This document shows, piece after piece, positions 7,181 to 13,137 of a DNA stretch of 16,030 bases. The stretch's first letter is position 1; each line of letters starts with the position of its first letter. This DNA comes from Alkalibacterium indicireducens (GTDB lineage: Bacteria; Bacillota; Bacilli; Lactobacillales; Carnobacteriaceae_A). The stretch lies in the NCBI RefSeq assembly GCF_039522005.1, contig NZ_BAAADA010000102.1, positions 1 to 16,030 on the forward strand, in the 5' to 3' direction. The notes below the pieces were generated by a model that ran no database searches, was not told the DNA's origin, and saw nothing but the letters and a program-made list of their open reading frames with translations. The position numbers and the translations under genes are program-made.

Positions 7181-7969
7181 ATGGTAGATATGACAAGCAG
7201 GAAACTATTCGTATTCGATATTGACGGCACTCTACTGGATGAACATAAGCAGCTTCCCGAAAGTACGAGACAGGCAGTCAAGAAACTGGCCGAAAACTAC
7301 GAAGTGGCTATTGCGACTGGCAGGAACCGCACGATGGCTTCAGAAGTCATTAAGGAACTGGCTATTGAAAACTATATCGTCTGCAACGGTGCAGCCGCAT
7401 ATTACAAGCACGATTCAATCTATACCAATTCTCTGAACAAAGATGAGCTCGATCGTCTAATTACCATGGCTGATGATAATGGCCATCAGATGGTCTATGA
7501 GACGGTAGATGAACTAAGAAGACGAAGTAGTCAGCCAAATGAACGCATGGAGAAAGGGATGGCTCATGTAGGGTTTCCAGTACCGGAACAGAATCATGAC
7601 TATCACGAAAAGTACCCATTAGTGCAGTGTCTGATCTTTTACTCAGAAGAAGAAGCCTCTTTATATGAAGAGGGACAGTTCGATCATTTCAGATTTGTAA
7701 GGTGGCACGAAACAGGAGTAGATGTCCTGCCTGCTGGAGGATCCAAGTTTTCGACTATCGAGCGTCTGGCGAAACAACTCAATATCAGCAATGACAATAT
7801 CGTAGCTTTCGGTGATGGGTTTAATGATCTGGAGATGATTGAAAATGCTGGAACAGGAGTAGCGATGGGGAATGCGGAAGACGACGTAAAGAAAGTTGCT
7901 GATCTTGTTACAGCAAGCAGTAGTCAGAATGGGATTCAGCTGGCTCTTGAAAAATTGGGCTATCTTTGA
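7181..7969 (+). CDS. Cof-type HAD-superfamily phosphatase
   Basis: Soluble haloacid dehalogenase-like hydrolase of the Cof/YkrA subfamily, which dephosphorylates sugar phosphates, FMN, PLP or similar metabolites; the real substrate cannot be read from sequence. The 262-aa protein shows motif I DIDGT (residues 13-17, nucleophile D13, acid D15), motif II around AIATGR, motif III K189 in GGSKFSTIERL, and motif IV GDGFND (211-216). The region between motifs II and III is the C2-type cap domain (about 85-185). The ATG at 7181 follows AAGGAAG with a short spacing; the next ATG (7190) is too far from it. The gene has its own promoter and is followed by a weak hairpin, so it appears monocistronic. 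Confidence 0.9.
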   Translation: MVDMTSRKLFVFDIDGTLLDEHKQLPESTRQAVKKLAENYEVAIATGRNRTMASEVIKELAIENYIVCNGAAAYYKHDSIYTNSLNKDELDRLITMADDNGHQMVYETVDELRRRSSQPNERMEKGMAHVGFPVPEQNHDYHEKYPLVQCLIFYSEEEASLYEEGQFDHFRFVRWHETGVDVLPAGGSKFSTIERLAKQLNISNDNIVAFGDGFNDLEMIENAGTGVAMGNAEDDVKKVADLVTASSSQNGIQLALEKLGYL

Positions 7970-7998
7970 TTTGATTTTGTGTCAATCTTGTGAAAAAT

Positions 7999-8020
7999 GA
8001 CTGGGAAACCAGCCTTTTTT
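7999..8020 (+). terminator. Weak terminator after the HAD gene
   Basis: CTGG (8001-8004) pairs with CCAG around GAAA, with an extra G-C pair across an A-C mismatch, followed by six T residues. The stem is short, so efficiency is doubtful. Confidence 0.45.
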
Positions 8021-8031
8021 CTATGAACTTA

Positions 8032-8060
8032 TAGACAAAATAAGGTCTATGAGTAATAAT
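8032..8060 (+). promoter_or_regulatory. Promoter of tRNA-Ala
   Basis: TAGACA (8032-8037) and AATAAT (8055-8060) match the -35 and -10 consensus at 5/6 each with a 17-nt spacer. Predicted initiation is about 10 nt before the tRNA. Confidence 0.62.
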
Positions 8061-8076
8061 AGGGAAGTATGACGCA

Positions 8077-8149
8077 GGGGGTATAGCTCAGTTGGGAGAG
8101 CGCTTCGCTGGCAGCGAAGAGGTCGTCGGTTCGAGCCCGTCTATCTCCA
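8077..8149 (+). tRNA. tRNA-Ala (anticodon GGC)
   Basis: The 73-nt sequence folds as a full cloverleaf. The acceptor arm pairs 8077-8083 with 8142-8148, including the G3-U70 pair (8079/8146) that is the alanine identity element. The D stem is GCTC/GAGC. The anticodon stem is CTTCG/CGAAG, with loop CTGGCAG giving anticodon GGC at 8110-8112, reading GCC and GCU. The T loop is TTCGAGC. The T stem has one U-U mismatch (8126/8140). CCA is not encoded. It is a lone tRNA; the DUF1576 reading frame starts 43 nt downstream with no clear terminator between, so the two may share a transcript. Confidence 0.93.
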
Positions 8150-8192
8150 TTCAACCATCTAGCGTAACTACGCTGAGGAAAGAGGAATTGAT

Positions 8193-8444
8193 GTGATATC
8201 TGAAAACCAGCTGCATATTACTCAATACACTGTCATATCACAGAATGTGAAGTATGGCTTTCTATTTAGTCTGGCACTGTTTTTTGCTTCTCTGGCATTC
8301 TTATTCAATACCCCTCAGGAAATCATCACTGGACAGATTACGATCTTAACTTCTCCAGCCAATCTGACAACCGATTATTTTGCACTTTCAAACGTAGGCG
8401 CTACGCTTTTTAACGTAATTCCGAAAGAAGTCTCCCACTTCTAA
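8193..8444 (+). pseudogene. 5' fragment of DUF1576 membrane protein gene, interrupted by IS605-like element
   Basis: The frame opens with GTG at 8193, 6 nt after AGAGGA; the nearby ATG (8191) reads straight into a stop. The first 74 residues are native: a soluble start, a hydrophobic helix at about 24-40, then the conserved region ending FALSNVGATLFN. After position 8413/8414 the frame runs into the mobile element and stops after eight foreign residues. The continuation of the protein is found at 8686 onward. DUF1576 proteins are multi-pass membrane proteins of unknown function, common in Lactobacillales and Clostridia; typical members run from this conserved segment directly into a motif like LLT..L, which here lies beyond the insertion. 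The truncated product is unlikely to function. Confidence 0.8.
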
Positions 8445-8505
8445 GCGTATGGGTGCGAAGCACCAGTGAAAGTGGGAGATGAATTTCGGTCAAGCGATAG
8501 CTTGA
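8421..8505 (+). repeat. Structured left end of the IS605-like element
   Basis: Nested pairings are CCGAAA (8421-8426) with TTTCGG (8484-8489), CTCCCACTT (8432-8440) with AAGTGGGAG (8470-8478), and an inner GGTGC-GAA-GCACC (8452-8464). A separate hairpin TCAAGC-GATA-GCTTGA follows at 8490-8505. Subterminal hairpins of this kind are the transposase recognition structures of IS200/IS605 elements. Confidence 0.7.
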
Positions 8506-8529
8506 AGTGGTAAATGTCGTTCTCATTTG

Positions 8530-8563
8530 NNNNNNNNNNNNNNNNNNNNNNNNNNNNNNNNNN
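8530..8563. other. Assembly gap (34 N)
   Basis: A run of N residues sits within the IS605-like element. The true length is unknown; gaps of this kind usually mark a multicopy repeat that could not be resolved. Confidence 0.99.
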
Positions 8564-8596
8564 CTGCCTTTTGAGCCTACCCATATCCGATTCCTC

Positions 8597-8621
8597 TGTC
8601 TGCATGAAATCTGTGCAGACA
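8597..8621 (+). repeat. Internal hairpin near the right end of the IS605-like element
   Basis: TGTCTGCA (8597-8604) and TGCAGACA (8614-8621) form a perfect 8-bp stem with a 9-nt loop. Together with the terminal hairpin it would give a two-stem 3' structure, as in omega RNA scaffolds of TnpB systems. Confidence 0.6.
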
Positions 8622-8641
8622 AGAATGGAGTTCGTAGGAAG

Positions 8642-8685
8642 CCCCCACTTCAAAATCCGGAGGATTTAAGTGGTGGGTAGTTCAC
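8642..8685 (+). repeat. Right-end terminal hairpin of the IS605-like element
   Basis: CCC (8642-8644) and CCACTT (8645-8650) pair with AAGTGG (8668-8673) and GGG (8675-8677) with T8674 bulged. The stem continues inward as AAATCC-GGA-GGATTT (8653-8667). The tail TAGTTCAC (8678-8685) ends the element. Its outer stem resembles the left-end stem. Confidence 0.78.
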
Positions 8686-8686
8686 T

Positions 8687-9802
8687 TCTGCATTATTGAC
8701 AGCGCATTCTATTGGTATCATCCGCCTGACGCGGGCGAAAGTCAACGGTCCGATTATTGCCGCTGTCTTTACAGTAGCTGCCTTTTCATTTTTTGGTAAA
8801 AACCTGTATAATTCCATGCCGATCGTTCTGGGTGCTTTTGCTTATGCAAGGGTAACGGAAGTCCCGGCAGAGAAATCCTTGCTGGCCGCTTTATTCGGGA
8901 CAGCACTTGGACCGCTGGTGAGTGAAGTGACATTCAATATAGGTCTGCCGCTCCCGTTGGGTATTTTTTATGGATACTTAGTCGGATTTGTTGCTGGCTT
9001 TATCCTTCCGCCTCTGGCTAAGCACTTTGTCGGGTTTACAAAAGGTTTCAGTGTCTACAACGTTGGTTTCACCAGCGGTATAGTTGGAACAATTTTTACC
9101 TCACTTCTGAGAAGTACTGGTAGAGACATTGAACCCGTTTCAATGATATCCAGCGGAAACAATCAGCCATTTACTATCATTTTTTTTACTTTGTTTACTC
9201 TGATGCTAGTAGGGGGGCTGTATTTAAATTCCTGGACGCTGAATGGTTATGGCGCACTGATCAAGCATTCCGGCCAGCTGTCCACTGACTTTCTGACTAC
9301 CAACGGATTCAGTGTTACCCTGATCAATATGGCACTGCTAGGTTTTGTCTCGACATTTTATGTGCTGTTTCATGGCGGAGAAATAAACGGACCGGCTATT
9401 GGTGGGATACTTACAGTTGTCGGGTTCGGTGCATTCGGGAAACACCTTCGCAATGTTCTTCCTATTCTCATAGGGGTCACCTTGATGGGATATATCAATG
9501 GATACGACATGAGTGCAACATCGGTAGTGATCGCAAGGTTGTTCGGGACGACGATCGCGCCTATAGCAGGTCGCTACGGCACGCTGATCGGTATTCTTGC
9601 CGGCGCACTTCACCTTAGTGTCGTCAGCAATACAGGGTATCTGCACGGTGGGATCAATTTATATAATAACGGGTTTGCAGGAGGCTTCGTAGCAGCCATT
9701 ATGATTCCTCTGCTGGAAGCAATTCAGTATCAGCAGCAGAAGAGAAGACAGCTGAGAGAACCGGTGGATCCTGCGGAAGAAATTAGAGTAGAGGAACGCT
9801 GA
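8687..9802 (+). pseudogene. 3' fragment of DUF1576 membrane protein gene
   Basis: This is the rest of the gene begun at 8193; about 371 codons remain. It resumes at S-A-L-L-T and continues through IRLTRAKVNGPIIAAVFTVA and FFGKNLYNSMPI, LFGTALGPLVSEV, GFSVYNVGFTSGIVGT, a repeat-like second half (HGGEINGPAIGGILTVVGFG, GKHLRNVLPILIGV, LFGTTIAPIAGRYG) and LHGGINLYNNGFAGGFVAAI, then a basic cytoplasmic tail. The two halves share the NGP.I and FGT..AP motifs, suggesting an internal duplication of a transporter-like multi-pass fold. The longest residual frame could start at TTG 8696, but without a good ribosome binding site. The intact protein would be about 445 aa. No frameshift or internal stop is seen, so the insertion is probably recent. 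Confidence 0.82.
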
Positions 9803-9826
9803 TTTATAATTTAACCTAAATTGAAA

Positions 9827-9885
9827 AGACGATAGTTCTTCCAGCTTAAAGAGGCCGGAAGGACTATCGTCTATTTACATTATTA
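9827..9885. terminator. Bidirectional terminator between DUF1576 gene and def
   Basis: A 16-nt arm (9827-9842) pairs with 9857-9872 (one G-U pair) around a 14-nt loop. T-rich sequence follows on the right (ATTTACATTATTATTT), and A-rich sequence on the left gives U-rich RNA for the - strand. It ends just before the convergent def gene. Confidence 0.82.
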
Positions 9886-9906
9886 TTTAGGCAATTCACA
9901 TTCATA

Positions 9907-10482
9907 TTATTCTTCTACTGTACCTAGGACATCAATGTCATCTGGAAGTGCCAATGGATTTTCAGGATCGATTCGATCGTAGAACATGATGCCGTTCAGG
10001 TGATCGATTTCGTGCTGGACGACAATTGCCGGAAAATCTCTCAGTCGAATGCTCTGTTTTTTTCCGTCCAAGTCAAAGTAATCCACTTTAATCCGCTTGT
10101 GTCTCGGGACATAGCCTGGAACTTCGCGGTCGACAGACAGGCAGCCTTCTCCATCTGACAGGCAAGTCTGCTGGACAGAATGACTGATGATTTTAGGGTT
10201 GATCATCACAGCGCTGAACTCGAGGGTGCTGTCTTCTTCATCTGCCGAAGGGACATGTACAGCAATCAGCCTTTTAGATACATCGACCTGGGGAGCTGCG
10301 ATTCCCACTCCAGGTCTCAATTCATACTTTTCAGCAAGGTCAGGGTCCTGACTGTTCTTTAAAAACTGAAGCATATCTTCTGCGAGCGACTTTACTTCAG
10401 GATCTAAAGGAAATTCAATTGTTTCAGCAATTTGTCTTAAAGTAGGGTGTCCTTCTCTAATGACATCTTTCATAGTTAACAC
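9907..10482 (-). CDS. def: Peptide deformylase
   Basis: Metalloenzyme that removes the N-formyl group from nascent proteins at the ribosome exit. The 191-aa protein contains the three family motifs: GVGIAAPQ (58-65), EGCLS (112-116) with metal ligand C114, and QHEIDH (156-161) with ligands H157 and H161 and catalytic E158. The insertion between helix 1 and motif 1 (QDPDLAEKYELRPG) marks the Firmicutes type II enzyme. The chosen start is the GTG at 10482-10480, giving M-L-T-M-K-D-V, because GGAGG (10495-10491) lies 8 nt upstream of it. A TTG five codons earlier overlaps that ribosome binding site, and the ATG three codons later is too far from it. The gene is convergent with the DUF1576 gene and divergent from pdhA. 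Confidence 0.94.
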   Translation of the reverse strand: MLTMKDVIREGHPTLRQIAETIEFPLDPEVKSLAEDMLQFLKNSQDPDLAEKYELRPGVGIAAPQVDVSKRLIAVHVPSADEEDSTLEFSAVMINPKIISHSVQQTCLSDGEGCLSVDREVPGYVPRHKRIKVDYFDLDGKKQSIRLRDFPAIVVQHEIDHLNGIMFYDRIDPENPLALPDDIDVLGTVEE

Positions 10483-10588
10483 GCATATAACCTCCAATGC
10501 TATTATTCTTTTCCTATTCTAACAAATATGAATAGGTCCCGCACCTCAAATATTCCTATAGTCAAAATAAAAGTATTCTAATAATAAA

Positions 10589-10606
10589 TAGTGATCTGAT
10601 TCACAT
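10589..10606. promoter_or_regulatory. 18-nt Rex/CRP-like palindrome, distal site upstream of pdhA
   Basis: TAGTGA (10589-10594) and TCACAT (10601-10606) flank a 6-nt centre. The GTGA-N6-TCAC core matches CRP/ArcR-type sites (TGTGA-N6-TCACA) with one mismatch, and also resembles a Rex box. It lies 107 nt upstream of the def start on that strand and could act on either gene. Confidence 0.42.
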
Positions 10607-10637
10607 GCGAAAAGCTGCTTATCCTTCCAATGGTACA

Positions 10638-10667
10638 AAGACATAGCTCTAAGTTCTTTTATATAAC
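10638..10667 (+). promoter_or_regulatory. Weak upstream promoter candidate in the def-pdhA gap
   Basis: AAGACA (10638-10643) and TATAAC (10662-10667) have an 18-nt spacer (4/6 and 5/6 matches). If used, the transcript would include a four-codon frame M-G-K-V (10718-10732) preceded by GGAGGG. The rest of the 442-nt gap holds no gene that I can support. It does hold the palindrome ATTCATGAAT (10824-10833) and an inverted repeat TGTAACAG/CTGTTATA (10865-10890) just before the pdhA ribosome binding site. Confidence 0.25.
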
Positions 10668-10740
10668 AGATAAAATGCCTGTATTACTTTAATTAATCGA
10701 GTTCCGGAGGGTATCGTATGGGAAAAGTATAACAGCGTGT

Positions 10741-10769
10741 TTGTTATAGTTATCACAATGGGCTGTAAT
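10741..10769 (+). promoter_or_regulatory. Putative pdhA promoter overlapped by a Rex-like operator
   Basis: TTGTTA (10741-10746) and TGTAAT (10764-10769) are spaced by 17 nt and resemble -35 and -10 boxes (4/6 and 5/6). The 18-nt segment 10741-10758, TTGTTATAGTTATCACAA, is an imperfect palindrome close to the Rex consensus TTGTGA-N6-TCACAA: the right half is exact and the left half differs at one base. Binding there would cover the -35 box and spacer, fitting repression at high NADH. Rex involvement is inferred. Confidence 0.5.
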
Positions 10770-10924
10770 TGCTTTAACATCAAGGATTTATACTGCGACA
10801 CTGCATGAATATCGCTTGCATTAATTCATGAATCATGATAGATTTAGAAAGGAATGGATTAAAATGTAACAGGGGATATTATCTGTTATATTGAACTTTA
10901 AAAACAGAGAGGAATGGGTAATCT

Positions 10925-12031
10925 ATGGCAAAGCAACCAGTTGATTACGAAGCATTACTAAGTACAATCGAAGCTTCGTTTCCGATGGTTCAAATTCTGG
11001 ATAAAGATGGGAAAATCGTCAACGAAGACATTATGCCGGATTTATCTGATGATGAATTAGTAGAATTAATGAGAAGAATGGTGTGGTCACGTGTTCTTCA
11101 CGATCGCTCAATGGCACTTGCACGTCAGGGAAGACTAGGTTTCTATGCACCTACTATGGGGCAGGAAGCTTCTCAGTTAGCAAGTCATTTTGCATTTAAG
11201 AAACAGGACTGGTTCTATCCTGGGTACCGTGATGTACCTCAGTTGATCCAGCACGGTCTACCTGTATCACAGGCTTTCTTATGGTCTCGTGGACATGTAG
11301 AAGGAAACAACTATCCTGAAGATTTACACGCTATTCCACCTCAAATCATTATCGGTGCTCAATTTATTCAAGCAATGGGTAATGCCGTGGGACAGAAAAT
11401 GGCTGGGAAAGAAGATGAAGTGACATTCACTTATACTGGTGACGGTGGATCTTCTCAAGGTGATGTATACGAAGGGATGAACTTTGCCGGACGTTACAAA
11501 GCACCTGTCGTATTCTTTATCCAAAACAATGGGTATGCAATCTCTACTCCACGTGAGAAGCAGTCTGCTGCTAACACACTTGCTCAGAAAGCTGCTGCTG
11601 CAGGTATCCCTGGTGTTCAAGTTGATGGAATGGACCCACTTGCAGTATATGCTGTTACTAAACAGGCTCGTGAATGGGCTGCTGCAGGAAACGGACCAGT
11701 GTTGATTGAAACAATCACGTCACGTTTCGGCCCTCACTCAACTTCAGGTGATGATCCTACACGTTACCGTGAACAGGAATCATTTGACTACTGGGAACAG
11801 AGAGATCCACTTATCCGCTTCCGTAACTTCCTGACTGAAAAAGGTCTATGGTCAGAAGAACAGGAAGAAAAACTGATTGAAGAAACTAAAGAAGAAATCA
11901 AACAAGCTGCTAAAGAAGCAGATCAAGCTCCTAAGATGAAAATTTCAGACTTCCTGAAAAACATGTACAATGAGCCTGGTCAGAACATTACTGAGCAGAT
12001 TGAGAAATACGAAGCAAAGGAGAGTAAATAA
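10925..12031 (+). CDS. pdhA: Pyruvate dehydrogenase E1 component, alpha subunit
   Basis: With PdhB it forms the thiamine-diphosphate-dependent E1 that decarboxylates pyruvate and transfers the acetyl group to lipoyl-E2. The 368-aa protein matches the family length. The ThDP-Mg motif starts at GDGGSSQGD (172-180) and ends at NN (201-202) in FFIQNNGYAIS. Upstream, YAPTMGQEASQ and WFYPGYRDV are typical of Gram-positive E1alpha. The conserved loop RFGPHSTSGDDPTRYR, phosphorylated in eukaryotic enzymes, is present. The ATG at 10925 has GAGAGGAA about 11 nt upstream. It is the first gene of pdhABCD, and pdhB starts 2 nt after its stop. Codon choice is more restricted than in neighbouring genes, as expected for high expression. 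A branched-chain 2-oxoacid E1 is the alternative, but operon composition favours pyruvate. Confidence 0.95.
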   Translation: MAKQPVDYEALLSTIEASFPMVQILDKDGKIVNEDIMPDLSDDELVELMRRMVWSRVLHDRSMALARQGRLGFYAPTMGQEASQLASHFAFKKQDWFYPGYRDVPQLIQHGLPVSQAFLWSRGHVEGNNYPEDLHAIPPQIIIGAQFIQAMGNAVGQKMAGKEDEVTFTYTGDGGSSQGDVYEGMNFAGRYKAPVVFFIQNNGYAISTPREKQSAANTLAQKAAAAGIPGVQVDGMDPLAVYAVTKQAREWAAAGNGPVLIETITSRFGPHSTSGDDPTRYREQESFDYWEQRDPLIRFRNFLTEKGLWSEEQEEKLIEETKEEIKQAAKEADQAPKMKISDFLKNMYNEPGQNITEQIEKYEAKESK

Positions 12032-12033
12032 TC

Positions 12034-13011
12034 ATGGCGAATCTTACAATGATTCAAGCAATCACGGAAGCACTTGATCAGGAAATGGCCCGTGATGAAA
12101 AAGTCCTGGTTTTCGGTGAAGACGTAGGTAAAAACGGCGGAGTATTCCGTGCGACTCAAGGACTTTTCGACAAGTACGGTGAAGATCGCGTCAGTGATAC
12201 TCCACTTGCTGAATCTGGTATCGGAGGAATGGCTTTTGGTTTAGCTGTTCAAGGTTTCCGTCCAGTTATGGAAATCCAGTTCTTCGGATTCGTATTCGAA
12301 GTAATGGATTCAATTGTTGGTCAAATGGCTCGTACCAGCTACCGTATGGGTGGAAAACTGCACCTTCCGGCAGTTGTTCGTTCACCATTTGGTGGAGGAG
12401 TACACACGCCTGAAATGCACGCAGACAGTCTTGAAGGACTAATGGCTCAGTCTCCTGGACTTAAAGTTGTTATCCCTTCAAACCCTTACGATGCAAAAGG
12501 TCTTCTAACTTCAGCAATCCGTGACGAAGATCCGGTTGTTTTCCTTGAGCACATGAAACTTTACCGTTCTTTCCGTGATGAAGTTCCTGAAGAACAGTAC
12601 ACTGTACCTCTAGGGAAAGCTGCTGTAGCTAAAGAAGGAACAGACGTAACAGTCGTAGCCTATGGTTACATGGTCCGTGAAGCATTGAAAGCTGCTGAAC
12701 AGCTTGAAAAAGACGGTGTATCTGTTGAGGTGATCGACCTGCGTACTGTTTCTCCAATCGACTATGAAACTGTTGTAGCTTCTGTTGAGAAAACTGGCCG
12801 CATGGTCATGGTTCAGGAAGCTCAGCGCATGGCTGGAGTAGGAAACACGGTTATTTCTGAAGTGTCTCAACGTGCAATCCTTTCTCTGGAAGCACCTATC
12901 GGATTCGTTACAGCACCTGATACAGTTTATCCATTCGGACAAGCAGAAAACGCTTGGTTGCCGAACGCTGAGGACATTACTGATTCAATCAAAGAAACCG
13001 TTGAATTTTAA
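12034..13011 (+). CDS. pdhB: Pyruvate dehydrogenase E1 component, beta subunit
   Basis: Beta subunit of the alpha2beta2 E1 of pyruvate dehydrogenase. It supplies the glutamate that activates ThDP and contacts the E2 peripheral-subunit-binding domain. The 325-aa protein equals Bacillus PdhB in length. The pyrimidine-binding domain has VFGEDVGKNGGVFRAT (26-41) and DTPLAESGIGG with E60 (E59 in B. stearothermophilus). GGGVHTPEMHADS contains H129, the counterpart of the active-site H128. The C-terminal transketolase domain includes VEVIDLRTVSPIDYET and VQEAQRMAG. The ATG is 2 nt past the pdhA stop, with its AAGGAGAG inside the pdhA end, so the two are translationally linked. A 126-nt gap with a large hairpin separates it from pdhC. 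Confidence 0.95.
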   Translation: MANLTMIQAITEALDQEMARDEKVLVFGEDVGKNGGVFRATQGLFDKYGEDRVSDTPLAESGIGGMAFGLAVQGFRPVMEIQFFGFVFEVMDSIVGQMARTSYRMGGKLHLPAVVRSPFGGGVHTPEMHADSLEGLMAQSPGLKVVIPSNPYDAKGLLTSAIRDEDPVVFLEHMKLYRSFRDEVPEEQYTVPLGKAAVAKEGTDVTVVAYGYMVREALKAAEQLEKDGVSVEVIDLRTVSPIDYETVVASVEKTGRMVMVQEAQRMAGVGNTVISEVSQRAILSLEAPIGFVTAPDTVYPFGQAENAWLPNAEDITDSIKETVEF

Positions 13012-13028
13012 TATAATTTGATACCGTA

Positions 13029-13091
13029 ACTCAAAAGGAACATTCTTTTTAACTCGATACAAGAGAATAGAAAGATTGTTCCTTATTGAGT
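13029..13091 (+). repeat. Large intercistronic hairpin between pdhB and pdhC
   Basis: ACTCAA (13029-13034) pairs with TTGAGT (13086-13091), AGGAACA (13036-13042) with TGTTCCT (13077-13083), and TCTTT (13044-13048) with AAAGA (13071-13075), with small internal loops. No T-run follows, so it is not an ordinary terminator. It may protect or help process the pdh mRNA, or attenuate it. A weak promoter (TTGAGT 13086, TGAAAT 13109) is also possible here. Confidence 0.6.
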
Positions 13092-13137
13092 AAAGTTAAT
13101 TTCTTAAATGAAATCATTTTAGAAGGGAAGAAAAATA

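Larger units (their letters stand above)
8414..8685 (+). mobile_element. IS200/IS605-type insertion (tnpB-type ends) with internal assembly gap
   Basis: The DUF1576 gene is split after TTTAA (8409-8413), the target sequence type used by IS605 elements. Deleting 8414-8685 restores the reading frame exactly (F-N-S-A-L-L-T), with no target duplication. The right end carries a long hairpin (8642-8677) and finishes GTGGTGGGTAGTTCAC, a terminus typical of tnpB-bearing IS605/IS1341 elements. The left end carries a related hairpin with CTCCCACTT/AAGTGGGAG. No transposase gene is visible: 34 N residues (8530-8563) replace an unknown length, so either a full tnpB/tnpA copy is missing from the assembly or this is a short non-autonomous derivative. 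Two frames stay open from the gap to near the right end and could be a tnpB 3' end, but I see no TnpB motif. Confidence 0.78.

Noticed and set aside
8410..8653. Two - strand open frames running across the N gap
   Set aside because: They exist only because N codons are read as X. They lie inside the IS605-like element, over its palindromic ends, and show no recognisable protein motif.
10483..10497. Upstream TTG start for def
   Set aside because: It overlaps the GGAGG ribosome binding site; the GTG at 10482 is correctly spaced and matches the usual N-terminus.
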